Shown piece by piece: positions 52,601 through 63,053 of a stretch of 64,000 nt of DNA. The number at the start of each line of letters is the position of its first letter. Positions within the stretch are counted from its first letter, which is position 1. Below the pieces are notes generated by a model. That model was not told the origin of the DNA and ran no database searches. It was given only the letters and a program-made list of their open reading frames with translations. The position numbers and the translations under genes were made by a program. Source of the stretch: Platycnemis pennipes (lineage: Eukaryota > Arthropoda > Insecta > Odonata > Platycnemididae); assembly GCA_933228895.1 (NCBI GenBank), contig OW121846.1, positions 47,324,107-47,388,106 on the forward strand. The letters run 5' to 3'.

Positions 52601-54543
52601 CAGGGTTTAAAAGCTAAATTTTTCTGTATTAGTTGTCGTTTGGCCTCACACATCAGGTAATTCTGTGCTAAATAGCCTAATTAGATGCCAGAGAGTAGCC
52701 AATGATATGTATCAATAGCAGTTGAACACTCAAGTCATTTCTACCTGTTTCTGTCTTAACAAACATTCAACATCTAGACCAAGCATTAGAAATAGACAAG
52801 TCTTTAGCCTGAATCACACAATCATTTTTCACAGACAAGTTAAGAGACAGTAACAATGTTAGCTCAAATAACAGCTGAAAATTAACATCTAAATTGATCA
52901 TTTTTAAGGGTAGCTCAAATGATAGGGACTCAAATCCCTTATTTCATCATTTGAGCATGTCCTTTTTTTGTCCTTGTCGACATACATGAACCCAAAAAGC
53001 AGCCAATCAGAGCACAAGACAGCAAATATAGAATGCAGGGGCTAGTAATAGAACATCTATTGTCAACAACATGCCACAGTGAAAGGTAGACACTCGGTGT
53101 GTTGAATGATTCAAAGAGGTATAAGGAAAATGACTGCGTGAGTGGAAAAAATTATAATTCAACCAATCATTTACCCTGTTCCTGAAGGCGCTTTAATGAC
53201 CCTTGAACAGGTACTTGAAAAATGATCATGTGATTCAGCATTCAGTGAAGAGTAGGGCAAAAAAGTCAGTAAGTGTAATTCTCCCTTTCTCATGGCACAC
53301 AAGAACAACCTTGTCAATTCAAGAATAGAGCAATTGGGAACAAATGGTGCTTACATGAATTTGAGGGTAATAAGTCAAGTATAAGTAGAAGCATACATAT
53401 ATAGCTCAACTTCTTTACTGAGGTGAAACTGAGAGACTAAATGTCTATATTCCAAGTATAGGGTAGTCACTAAATCAGCCTCCTAAGAATAGGGATCGGA
53501 CATGATCTAATGCTCTGGTACACTTGTAATAATAGACCATGAAGGAATTATCAAACAACCATTCAATTGAAGATCTCCAGATGTCAGGACAGCATTGGGG
53601 AGACTAGAATAATCTTAAGAGGGGAGATCATTGAAGCAAAATATAATCTTGAGATTTCAAGATCAGCAGTACACGAGTCTGCTGGAGTATTGCCAAATGT
53701 GAGTGGATAACAGCTATTTTCCCAAACAAGAGACAGCTAACTAAGCATTTCTTAATGACCTACTCAGTATATAACTCACCATTTTACAGGTTCTTTCTAC
53801 AATCCTCTTGATAAACTCATCATGTATAGATGATTCAACAAAGATTCGCCCAGCAGCAATGCAATTTTCTCCTTTATTAAAGAACACACCACTCATAGCC
53901 TAAGGAAGAGCACAAACAACATTATTGAATTCTGCACTTGGCAGTAACTTTAAAGGTACCTAAATATCTAATAAAAATGATAAAAGATGACATGCACAGA
54001 GATTATATGATTTACAAATAGGCATATTGCTGAAGCAATAGCCATATCATGTTGCAGCTCTATTATACAGCCAAGCCCTTTTATAATGAAGTTGAGGGGG
54101 CCAAATATTTACTTTGTAATAACCGAACTTATTATATGTGGACCAGTTTTACCAAGTCTACCTTGACGGGGAATAGCCTTCACTTCGTTATAACCAGAAC
54201 TTCGTTATAAATGGGTTTGATGTAAGTGGGCTTGACTGTAATATGAAATAATGTTGGGTGCCTGAGGTGTGAAAACTTTATTACGGAATAATTTTAGCAT
54301 ATAAATTAAAATATAATTGAGCACAAAACTGAGGATATGAAATAAATACCATGGTAACTGCCAAGTCAAGGTCACAGTCTTCAAATATGATCAGCGGAGA
54401 TTTCCCTCCAAGCTCCAGGGAGACCTTCTTCAAATTAGAGTTCGCACAAGTCTGCATGATTTTCTGCCCAGCAAATGTACTTCCTGTAAATCCAAGCTTC
54501 CTCACTTGCACATGCTCGGCTAACGCCTGTCCAGCTAAAGAAC
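49593..54543 (-). CDS. ALDH1L1: 10-formyltetrahydrofolate dehydrogenase (ALDH1L1-like), last five coding exons
   Basis: Five minus-strand exons (54350-54543, 53780-53899, 52051-52301, 50685-50884, 49593-49648) join in frame through GT-AG junctions. They encode the last ~270 residues of the aldehyde dehydrogenase domain. Visible motifs are GFTGS (cofactor loop), [12 protein letters not shown] with the general-base glutamate, [11 protein letters not shown] with the nucleophilic cysteine, PTVF and [29 protein letters not shown] and the C-terminal [21 protein letters not shown] and NTYNKTD are characteristic of ALDH1L1/L2 rather than other ALDHs. The enzyme converts 10-formyl-THF to THF and CO2 with NADP+, controlling the cytosolic one-carbon pool. 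The N-terminal formyltransferase, the carrier domain and the first half of the ALDH domain were not found upstream in the window; they may lie beyond 64000. ALDH1L2 (mitochondrial) cannot be excluded. Confidence 0.92.
50685..50884 (-). CDS. ALDH1L1: ALDH1L1-like penultimate exon
   Basis: A 200-bp exon between acceptor TTCTTTCTTCATAG and donor GTAAGT. It encodes [40 protein letters not shown] and [11 protein letters not shown]. The phase matches the AG|T junction from the exon ending at 52051. Confidence 0.92.
50947..51005. repeat. Intronic hairpin, 27-bp arms
   Basis: GAGTGACACTCAACACAGCC... (50947-50973) is repeated inverted at 50979-51005 with two mismatches and a 5-bp loop (GCAGG). It lies in the intron just upstream of the 50685-50884 exon. 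It could be a MITE, a small foldback or an RNA hairpin. Confidence 0.75.
51006..52050. other. ALDH1L1-like intron, with a GC-rich patch
   Basis: Intron sequence. The block 51220-51440 is notably richer in CpG than its surroundings (GTCGCGAAGTATTGACGTGG, GATGCGTCGTCGTATATTGG) and may be an inserted repeat. No exon fits. Confidence 0.4.
52051..52301 (-). CDS. ALDH1L1: ALDH1L1-like exon
   Basis: A 251-bp exon between acceptor TTTTGGAACAG and donor GTACCT. It encodes [40 protein letters not shown] and [20 protein letters not shown], then [13 protein letters not shown]. Confidence 0.92.
52302..53779. other. ALDH1L1-like intron
   Basis: No coding similarity or repeat structure recognised in this intron. 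Confidence 0.5.
53780..53899 (-). CDS. ALDH1L1: ALDH1L1-like exon with catalytic cysteine
   Basis: A 120-bp exon between acceptor CTTCCTTAG and donor GTGAGT. It encodes [20 protein letters not shown] and [20 protein letters not shown]. The cysteine of GENC is the ALDH nucleophile. Confidence 0.92.
54068..54238. mobile_element. Pogo/Tigger-like MITE, 171 bp
   Basis: CAGCCAAGCCCTTTTATAAT at the left faces the complement of CAGTCAAGCCCACTTACATC at the right; each is flanked by TA (54066-54067, 54239-54240). The internal sequence shows the repeated phrase ACTTCGTTATAA typical of pogo-type terminal regions. It sits in the intron between two ALDH1L1-like exons. Confidence 0.75.
54350..54543 (-). 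CDS. ALDH1L1: ALDH1L1-like exon with cofactor loop and general base
   Basis: A 194-bp exon between acceptor GTAATTCTTCAG and donor GTATTT. It encodes [40 protein letters not shown] and [20 protein letters not shown], then LAVTM. Confidence 0.92.
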
Positions 54544-54920
54544 CTGAAGAATTACAAAATGCAGCAATGATTGCAAGAACACCTTTTCAACAATAACTCG
54601 AGTTTACAACTTTATGATAAACACCGAGTATATGAGTTGACAGGGAGGCCATTTAAAGTGATGGTTCCTGCTGGAGAAGGGGATGTGAAATGTGTAAAAA
54701 GGACTCAATAATAAAAGAATTATTACACATCTATGCTAATAATATACTCCATACACAATTCTATAGCCATGCCTTACCAGCTTGTAGCTACAGCTAGCAA
54801 TTTACAATTTTGTCTATGAATAGTCTGTTTATAAGTACATAGTTACCAGAGAATAATTACTTTGATATTAACACAGTAAACAGAAATAGCCCTCTCTAAA
54901 TATCTTTCATTGCTACCTTA
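54544..54920. other. ALDH1L1-like intron; no exon recognised
   Basis: Sequence upstream of the first recognised exon. I looked for the preceding ALDH segment (around the PWN and LTAL motifs) and found nothing here or further upstream in the window. Confidence 0.4.
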
Positions 54921-55372
54921 TACAGTGGAATCCTGGTATAACGAGTGCTCATAATCCCTTGGAAATCACTCGCTAAATCGAGTGCTCGTTATATCCGAAA
55001 GTGTTGAAAAAAACCACCTAATTCTCACAGTCGTGCGTATTTACAGCTTTTCTTTTGTTTCCGTGGTATTTGACAAAGGTAAACAGCAAAAAAGTCATTT
55101 CAGGCACAATCTGGTGGAATATCAACATATTTCATGAAAGAAACAGGACATTTTCCATTATATAAAATATTAATTGCCCTAGTTTCAGTGTTTTTCTTCC
55201 AGTTCTTCTATTTTTCAATCGCCGAAGAAAGCTGTAAAGACAGCGTAACTTGTCGGAATTAAAATATTAGGTATACTGTGGAAGTTTTTGGATAATTTTG
55301 CTAATATGTCATGACGATAATATCAGCTCTGTTGAGTTTTCGAATGTTAACCAGTACGCCCATCGCGTAATC

Positions 55373-55686
55373 GCACCCGATGAATTATCGTGATATTGCG
55401 TCGGTTAATGGTGTTGGAAAAAGACAGCTGTTGGGTTGGCCTTCGCTTAATCTGGAGCAAGTACCTCACCTATCTGTCCACGCATGTACGTCAACTATCA
55501 GACCACTGAAATTGAAAGAGAGAGTGTGAGAGAACTGCTGAGAATTTGAATTAGCAATTAGCAGAATAATAAGTTTTCAAACGTACTTGATCCAGCCTAA
55601 GCGAAGGCCAACTCAATTGATCCATTAATGGCTGTCTTTTTCCGACACAATTAACCGGCGCAATATCACAATAATTCATTGGGCGC
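55373..55686. repeat. Inverted repeat, about 100-bp arms
   Basis: GCACCCGATGAATTATCGTG...GGCCTTCGCTTAATCTGGAG on the left matches, in reverse complement, GCGCCCAATGAATTATTGTG...GGCCTTCGCTTAGGCTGGAT on the right. Arms are about 85% alike with one small insertion. This looks like a separate MITE inside the pogo-like element. Confidence 0.7.
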
Positions 55687-55955
55687 AATATCACGATCTT
55701 CTATCGCGATATTTATTGTGATAATATATCATGATATTTTATCGGGGCGCGATATCATGATATTTTATCGGGATGCGATATCCTGATATTATATCGTGAT
55801 ATTTATCACGATACCTATTTATAGCGATATTTATCGTACCCCGATAAAATATCAGGGCAAGATAAGACAATATATATCGTCACGATATGAGTTATCGTTA
55901 TCACCACCTAATGATATGATAAAATTATCGTATCCCGATATTGAATTATCATTAT
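55687..55955. repeat. ATCG/CGAT palindrome tract
   Basis: About 270 bp composed mainly of TATCGCGATATTTAT, ATATCATGATATTTTATCGG, TATCGTGATA and related words. Nearly every window of 10 bp is self-complementary or has a neighbour that is. It is not a clean tandem repeat: spacing varies and the words drift. Confidence 0.7.
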
Positions 55956-56374
55956 TGTCCATGTGTAGACCTAACTCCCTCTCCTCTTGCTCGTCGTCTG
56001 CCCACTCCTCTACCACTGATGACTAACAAAATAAGAACCTAAAATGGGAGCGCGACGTGAGCACTGAAGGCCGTAAATCGCTAATTTTTGGACATAACTG
56101 GCTTTAGGTGTTGTAGATATGGCACACATCTTGTATTTTTAGTTTAATTAGCAGATAATACAAAACACAATAGTTTATTTTTGCTAGGTGGTGCATCGTC
56201 CTCGAGAGATATCTGTCGTAATACCGAGCATATACCGTGGAAGGAACTTTTTGGCCTCGCTATATCCGCTTTATTTTACATGTAAAACATAGGCCTTTTG
56301 GCGGTACAAAGACAATCACTCGCTATAACGCGATTCTCCCAATAAGACGTACTCACTATACCGGGCTTCTACTG

Positions 56375-57974
56375 TTAATAGGCACTCCCTTGAGGGTATA
56401 CCCTAGAGGGCATATATGCATAGGTGGTCAAAAGTGATACTACCTTGAATACACCAACAAGGTAATTTTTTCCGTGATAAAATGAAGAAGCCAATGGAAT
56501 TTGTGGTCTGGAACACATTGGATTTTTTTAAAAGCTACCTACTTGGATTTTATCCGATTTCCAACCTTAGCTGGCATTATTATGTTAATGAAGTTACCAA
56601 GAAGCTACCAAAGGCCATTTGAAATTAATGGGGATAAGCATGTAAGTTGCTACTACTTTCCTGGAATCTTTTTTATGCATATTCAAAAAACACCCTGAAA
56701 GTGGCTTGGAAATATGTGGGAAAGACCCAGCCAAAGAAGCCGTATTTATACTGCATAAAATGACAGAGGATAATTATGAAATCATCAACTATAGAACTTT
56801 GTAGGCCAATTAAGGTTGAATATTTTACATGTATTTAGCATGTATGTGAATACACCATCGAGGCATTTAAAAAAAAACTTTGCACATTTCATATTATATT
56901 TGAAACTCCCAATTATATATTAGGAGAAAATTATCCCCTCTCCATTAACACTGCAGGTTAACAAAAACCCAAAACTCTCTGCCAAATATAGGAATCAGTT
57001 TATCCTACCAATTACATCTTTACTATATACCTTTCGTAAAAGCAGTGCTGCTTGAATTCAGATAATATTCCAGTTGCTACGAAGATTTCCACGGTGATTA
57101 GAAGATGACTCGAGGGTTTCCGTTGTTTTTCCACGTTTCTCACTATACGACAGCTTTGCCAGCATTCCAGACAGCATCTTTAGGTCCAAGGTATACGAAA
57201 TATATAGTGCAAAGATATGGGAAATATATAGAACGAGGACATAGGAAATTTGATTGGACGCGATCAACGGATGTGAAGATAGCATCTAGATGGTGTCTAG
57301 ATGGCCGACGAAACTGTTGTCCAGAGGAATGAACCAACATGGAAGAAACCAGAAAACCCTCAAGTCATCTTTAAATATTGTATCTCGCATCCATTTCCCA
57401 TTTCCAATTAAAATAAGTTTACGTTCCGGAGTGCCAAATTAAGGATAACATAACACATGAGAATATTGAGCTACCTCACTGGTTGGCCAGGGCAAGCAGT
57501 TATTCAATGGCAAAAAAATTCTCAACAAAATCATTTTTGAACTGTAAACTTCTTTTGGCCCGTTGGGCACTTTTGGCATGGGGGAAAAAGAGCAAACTCG
57601 CGTCACGTACCGTCAGATTCTTCTTTCTGGGGGACCGCTTAGCATGCCGAATCTAAACTCATGAGAACGCTTGCTCTTTAATAGAGTAAGATCGCAAAGC
57701 GGTTAAGAGTCGTCGTCCCATGTGCCGAAGGTCCCATGATCTATTCCTAGTGGTGGAGCTATTTTTTGAGAATTTTTTTGGGAACAATTCTTGACAATTT
57801 CTTTCAGATTTTGTTCTGATCTTGTCAAAAAGTTTTTTTTTCCGACAAATTTAGGGGGAAAATGGTTTTTCATAAAAAATGGGTGTTTATGAGAATTTAT
57901 TTCGGAAATTTGACCTACGCACCTGATCTGCTATATCGAGAAATGTTATTAATTTGAATTCTTTTGTAGGCACA
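56375..57974. other. No gene recognised; one tRNA-like SINE relic
   Basis: No exon of the dehydrogenase or other gene is seen. At 57690-57760, GATCGCAAAGCGGTTAAGAG followed by GGTCCCATGATCTATTCC has the shape of a SINE A/B-box pair. A homopolymer-rich T stretch follows. Confidence 0.4.
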
Positions 57975-59490
57975 GAAACATGGACAAACGTCATGAAGGC
58001 AACGCAACTTGTGTTGAATCCGCAATGTTAGAAAATGCAGAAAGTGGAAGAGAGCGGCAAGAAGATCAAAAGGGTAATGAAACAACAGACGAAATGGGTG
58101 AGATTTTTCCATTGAATAAATTAGCGGAAGGACAGGGAGATGAAAGAAAGAGGAAGAAAGCAGAAGAATTATCGCGCTAAAATGAAAGAATTGGGGAGAA
58201 TTGACGCTGATCCCGCATTGTAAAAAACTAACATGGATCGGAAGAGAAAAAATGCTGAATATGCCAGAAATTACCGTGCAAGAAAGAAAGAATGTATTCA
58301 TCAGAGTGCATAGGAAGCGGAAAACAAGAGGAAAAAAGCCGAATATGCCAAAAATTATCGTGCTAAGAAAAAAGCTGATGTCGAGAATAAAGATTGTGTA
58401 GGAAATGAAGATGCTGTTATTAGAGAGAGACTAGATAAAATTCGTTCTAAAAATTACAGGGAGAGACAAGGGACCGATGATTTACTACAAACTATGAAAA
58501 TGACTGATTGCCAAATAGCGGGGCCCTCCAAAAAACTATCATTCATTCCCAAGAGAGATCGTATCGTTCGCAAATAGCAGGTCCCTCTACGAGAGAGGTG
58601 CCATTTATACCGTGGAAAGACATTACCTATCCTAATTCTGAAAGTGGTGGACCATCTCCAGATCTTCATATTCCGGCTATACTGATTGATGGAGGAGAGG
58701 ATCAGGGCGAGTCAAATTCAAATCTTGATAATGTTGTGCACGATTTCGTTCAACAGTGGAATGAGAAAGACATGTCAAACGAAAATAATATTAATGAACC
58801 TCTAATACAAGCACAACCACAACAGCAAATAATGCACAGCCCATTCTCAACATATTTGTCGGCACATAAAGAGTTTATAAAGCAATTTATTAATAATGAA
58901 TTTGGACATGCTTGCGATGTTTGTGATAGACTTTGGTTTCAAAATGATTTAAAATCATTTACCAATATTGACAGTACAAAAAGCATAATATTAATCAGGA
59001 AAATTGTTCTGGTTCAAAAATCGGAATTTTAGATGTGCAAACTGTATCACAAGCATTCACAAAAATAATATCACACAACTACAGTACCTATATAATGGTT
59101 TCAAATATCCCCCATTTCCAGATTGAAAAATTTTCCATTATATTTGGTGACTTAAAGATTACTATCACCCCGAATTCCTTTCATGCAAACAAGGCAACTG
59201 CGACATATCCACGGTCAGTTTGGGATTTATGGTCAAGTAACTAATGTTCCAGTTGAGGTTAATGCAATGGTGAGTAAATTACCACGTAATGTCGATGATG
59301 ATCACTGTATATACATTCACATAAAGAGGAGTAAAAATACTCAAGTCTCGCTTTCTGCACGGTGTAGTGAACAAAAGAGTGATTAAAGCGTGGCTGAATT
59401 ATTATCTAGATTTATTTGGGAATATAAATCAGTCAAAGAAGTTTACACTTCTCACGTGTGGTCCTAAGCACACCCATTTTTTTTCATCTA
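57975..59490 (+). pseudogene. Helitron ORF, N-terminal fragment
   Basis: The reading starts with basic repeats (AEYARNYRARKK, AEYAKNYRAKKK) in several frames and continues through VPFIPWKDITYPNSESGGPS. The conserved zinc-finger-like block EFGHACDVCDRLWF follows, then RCANCITSI and YNGFKYPPFP, then RIPFMQTRQLRHIHGQFGIY, GQVTNVPVEVNAMVSKLPRN and DDDHCIYIHIKR, ending near NKRVIKAWLNYYLDLF. This order matches the N-terminal region of animal Helitron Rep/helicase proteins, before the Rep nuclease motifs. The Rep HUH and helicase domains are absent. Several frameshifts and stops interrupt it (near 58190, 58310, 58575, 59030-59180, 59380). Confidence 0.75.
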
Positions 59491-60700
59491 GTGCTGTTTT
59501 CACGCAAATAAACTAGTTTCAATAAGTTTTGTTTTGTAGTAACGTGTAGTTAAACTGTTGAATTAATGCAGTGCGATGGTCGGATGAATGGTCCCCTGTT
59601 ATCGTCCACCAGTTCAGTTCATGTATTTTTAACATTTCGTAATGCCTAGTTAAAAATTCATTTTCATTCTTCACAATATGAACTTTGGTTCAGCTTAAAT
59701 ACACTCCCGCAAGTGTTCCTAAACTATAAATTGTGTCCTATATGCATTTTTTTCATGTTAGGAATATTTTCCTGGCAAAAGGAAAGCGAGTGTCTATTGT
59801 GATCGAAACGCATATATTTCATCATTCCGTCACTAGTGGCACTGTGTACTGCCCTGCTACGCTGCTAAGTTCAAATTATTCCATTAAACAGAGCACATTA
59901 CTGCACTCTCTTTTGTTTTTTAAAGTGTGTATCCCTTTCCCCCCTGACCCGCACGATCGTGTGAGCAAGGAAAAAAATTTTTTCCTTTGTCCACAAGCTG
60001 TTTCTCTGGCTCCCACCGGTTTGCAGCAATCATGCGGGTTCCCCTCTAATGCAGGGGGAAGGTTTTAGTTGAATACGTTTATTGTAGGTCATGCTGATGA
60101 CTTTTTTCTGAGAGCGTTTTCATGCTCCTTTGTTGCTCTAAGGTTAGTTGCAATTTTTTTAATGTTTATAATTGTTTAATTTTTTAGTGCTTAATTTTAC
60201 AATTGTTTAAATGACAATTGCTAGAGTTGTTCATCCGAGTGTCTAGTATGTTGTATTACTAAATATATTTTTCCAATAAAAAATTTACCTGAACGATTGT
60301 GTTCGGGCTTAATTACGACTTATGATCACGATTTTATTTTCTTCAAAGATAAGATGATCGTGTTAGGGAAAATTCCTGAGGAAAACGTTGCGTGGCACAC
60401 AGCCATGCTGAGTTTATATGATGTTTTATTTGTATAGGGTCGTACACAAACTACGATATCATTTTCGATGATTCTTTACCTCCTCGCCCCATCCCCCCAA
60501 TGGCCTTGACAGCGTTTCATATTTTCCCCAACTCCCCATTCCCTTCCTTTGAAAAGTAACCTTGTCTCGAATGTTTATTTTGTTTCCTGTTGCTGCAGGT
60601 GTACGTTTGTAGAAGCCATGCTCATTTACTACTCTGATTACTTAGTATCTCTTTTTCTCCCATTCCCAGTTACATTGAACTTAATTTGACTGTCTTGGTG
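59491..60700. other. No gene recognised; possible piggyBac 5' flank
   Basis: No coding similarity is seen. Words such as CCCGCACGATCGTGTGAG (59957) and AATCATGCGGG (60027) resemble CCTGCACGAATGTGCGGG (62994) and CGCATGATTGTGCGGG (63033) beyond the transposase, so they may be subterminal repeats of the outer piggyBac element. Confidence 0.4.
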
Positions 60701-60786
60701 AACGATACGCCTTAATATTCCTCGGGATCATATCTACTATTCAATTGACGAGCGAATGATCCCGTTTACTGGCCATTGTCCCGGAC

Positions 60787-61763
60787 TTAACCCTTCAGCT
60801 GCGGCAGCTAGAATTTTCGTCGACCACTCTGTGCGGAGGAAAACGGCCTCGAGACTGTCCTCCTCGTTCGGGAGGGGCTGAGCAGGTAGAAGAACCCTTC
60901 CAGTCCTCTCACTACCCTTCCTTTATTCTCGCCCCTTCGTTCGGCCACTTGTGACAGCAGGGTATGGGCAAATTGGTGGATTTGTAAACTACAGAAATAA
61001 TTTTTTAAACTTTTCCGAATTATTTATAGAATATATGATATTAATTTTCATTGCATTTTTCTGTTAAATTTGATACCAAACACCGCATAAATCCGACGAT
61101 TGTCACCTAAATAGGTACTTACGTATCAACAATTTCTGTGGTCTTGAATACCTGAAATTTAGAACACTGAATGAAACTATTAATGGTTTCCTTAGGGAAG
61201 TAGATTAAATTAAGGTAAACATTCATTTTTAATATTTGTATTTTTTTTAATGTGTTAAAAAAATTTTATTTTTTTGACGCATTTTCATTTAAATGACTCG
61301 GAAAAATTTTCTTTCTCACTATCGGAATGAAATAAAATATCAAGGACTTGTTCGTCAGCAATAACTTTCCGTCTCTTTGCGTTGCCAGGCTGACATCCAT
61401 CAGCCATCATAAAGGCGAATAATTTCTCAAGCACGCAAAAAGTGGAAATCACAACAGACGAGTGTTTGTAATCCTGCTGGACACAAACGTAAGACAACTA
61501 TGACCACTGAAACTCACTGAACGAGCATTAGGAGGGAAAGATCGAACCTCATGGCATTGGGAAGCGAACCCTAAAGGGCGGGGGAGGGACCGGGTTATGT
61601 GAAGAGGGAGGGTGGTAAATGGGTGCAAACAAAGAGTTTGGGTCTTAAAAGTAAGAAGGGGCTCTTGACCCTGGAAGCAGGACACGGTCACACGTACAAG
61701 AACGTTTCTCCCGCAGTTGCCCGAGAATACATACATGTATGTTTGCCACAGCTAAAGGGTTAA
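60787..61763 (-). mobile_element. Internally deleted piggyBac element nested in the piggyBac transposase
   Basis: TTAA flanks both sides (60787-60790, 61760-61763). Ends are CCCTTCAGCTGCGGCAGC and, in reverse complement, CCCTTTAGCTGTGGCAAAC. The 969-bp body contains on its minus strand a short piggyBac-like N-terminus (RRKVIADEQVLDILFHSDSE). Insertion at TTAA with TTAA duplication is the hallmark of piggyBac. Confidence 0.85.
61285..61410 (-). pseudogene. PiggyBac transposase N-terminal fragment
   Basis: In the minus frame MADGCQPGNAKRRKVIADEQ with VLDILFHSDSEKENFSESFK, then a stop. The acidic ..L.ILF.SDSE.. pattern is the usual start of piggyBac transposases. The rest of the gene is deleted from this nested element. 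Confidence 0.6.
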
Positions 61764-62786
61764 GCAATACATAAAAAACAAACCTCGACCTGTGAACTTG
61801 AAGAATTACATCATTACATCTTCTTCGGATATAGTGATGGACTTTGAAGTGTTTCAGGGAAAGAATGCACCTCTCCCCTTTTCGGAGCAAAGCCATGGCC
61901 CATCTGTGGTTTTGCGCCTGATTCAAACTATCCCCACGGGGAATTTTGTCTATTTTGATCGCCTGTTTACCACTCTCCCACTATTGGAAAAATTAAACAA
62001 TATAGGGATAGAAGGGACAGGTACCATAATGGCTAATCGAGTCAAGGGCCAGATCAAGCTCCAAGAAAAAAAAATGAATCCGGGTGAGTCACTGCAATGT
62101 GTGTGCTATAATGATAATATTTTTGTCGTTCAATGGAAGGACAATAACAAGGTGAAATCAGCGTCCACCTGTAATGAGTCGAACCACAGCAGCATGTTCA
62201 GCGGTGGTCTAAAAAAGAAAAAAAATATGTGGATGCATCTTGCCCAGCTATTGTCCGAAGATATAATAAATCAATGGGGGGAGTGGATCTATGTGACCAA
62301 TTGACGGAGAACTACAGAATTTGGTTTAAAACAAAAAAACGGACCCTCAAAGTGATTCTACACTTTCTAGATTTAGGAACCGTAAACAGCTGGTTCCAGT
62401 ACAAAGAAGCATGTAGAGAAAATAGGAGTCCCCGAAGGAAAACAAAGGACTTCCTGAAGTTCAGGACTGAACTTGCGGAAGCTCTCATTGCTACTTTTGA
62501 TAGAGGTAGGGTGGATGGAACTGATGAAGAAATTATGGCAGATGAGGTTCCTAAAGTGAAAAAATGTAAATATTACAATCCACCCAGTGTCATTCCCTAT
62601 GTAGACAAGCGTTTAGATGGTTATAACCAATTCCCGGTGATTGATGACATCCTATCACCAAGAATGTGCACGTACAATCAATGTAATAGCAGGACAAAAA
62701 CAAGATGTGATAGGTGTAATGTTTATTTATGTCTTTTAAAACACAAAAATTGTTTCAAAGATTTCCACACAAATCCTCCTTAAATT

Positions 62787-63053
62787 AATTTTTATTTGGT
62801 GGATATGGAGAAAGATTAAAAAAAATATTTATGCCTTTTATCACGTGTTTAGAAGTTTATTTTTAGTTGCATTGGTTTCTCCAAGGAAAAATAATATTTT
62901 TTGTTAATAACAGCAATGATTTGTGATTCATATTGGAATAAATCATGTTAAAACAAAATTTTTTAGAATATTTTTGTCGTAATTGTGCCTGAACCTGCAC
63001 GAATGTGCGGGTGTGGATTTATAATTACACCGTAACTCGCATGATTGTGCGGG
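62787..63053. other. PiggyBac 3' flank with short GC hairpins
   Basis: Downstream of the transposase stop, CCTGCACGAATGTGCGGG and CGCATGATTGTGCGGG form small hairpins and echo words near 59957-60040. The outer TTAA of this element could not be fixed. Confidence 0.4.

Larger units (their letters stand above)
54923..56374. mobile_element. Pogo/Tigger-like non-autonomous element carrying a nested repeat
   Basis: The left end CAGTGGAATCCTGGTATAAC with GAGTGCTC... and the right end (complement: CAGTAGAAGCCCGGTATAGT, then GAGTACGTC) are inverted partners, next to TA on the left and TTA on the right. Internal TATAACGAGTGCTCGTTATA-like words occur near both ends. No transposase remains. The middle contains the inverted repeat at 55373-55686 and the ATCG-palindrome tract. 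Confidence 0.6.
60700..62783 (+). pseudogene. PiggyBac transposase C-terminal half, interrupted by a second piggyBac
   Basis: Coding starts near IYYSIDERMIPFTGHCPGL (to 60790), is interrupted at a TTAA by the 969-bp insert, and resumes in the same frame with KQYIKNKPRPVNLKNYIITS and DIVMDFEVFQGKNAPLPF. Family motifs follow: TGNFVYFDRLFTTLPLLEKL, GTGTIMANRV, FVVQWKDNNKV; then after a frameshift near 62225, CPAIVRRYNKSMGGVDLCDQ and NSWFQYKEA. It ends with the piggyBac cysteine-rich domain (MCTYNQCNSRTKTRCDRCNV, YLCLLKHKNCF). The aspartates of FDRLF and GGVD are part of the DDD core. The N-terminal third is not seen. Two defects, the insertion and one frameshift, make it inactive. Confidence 0.85.
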
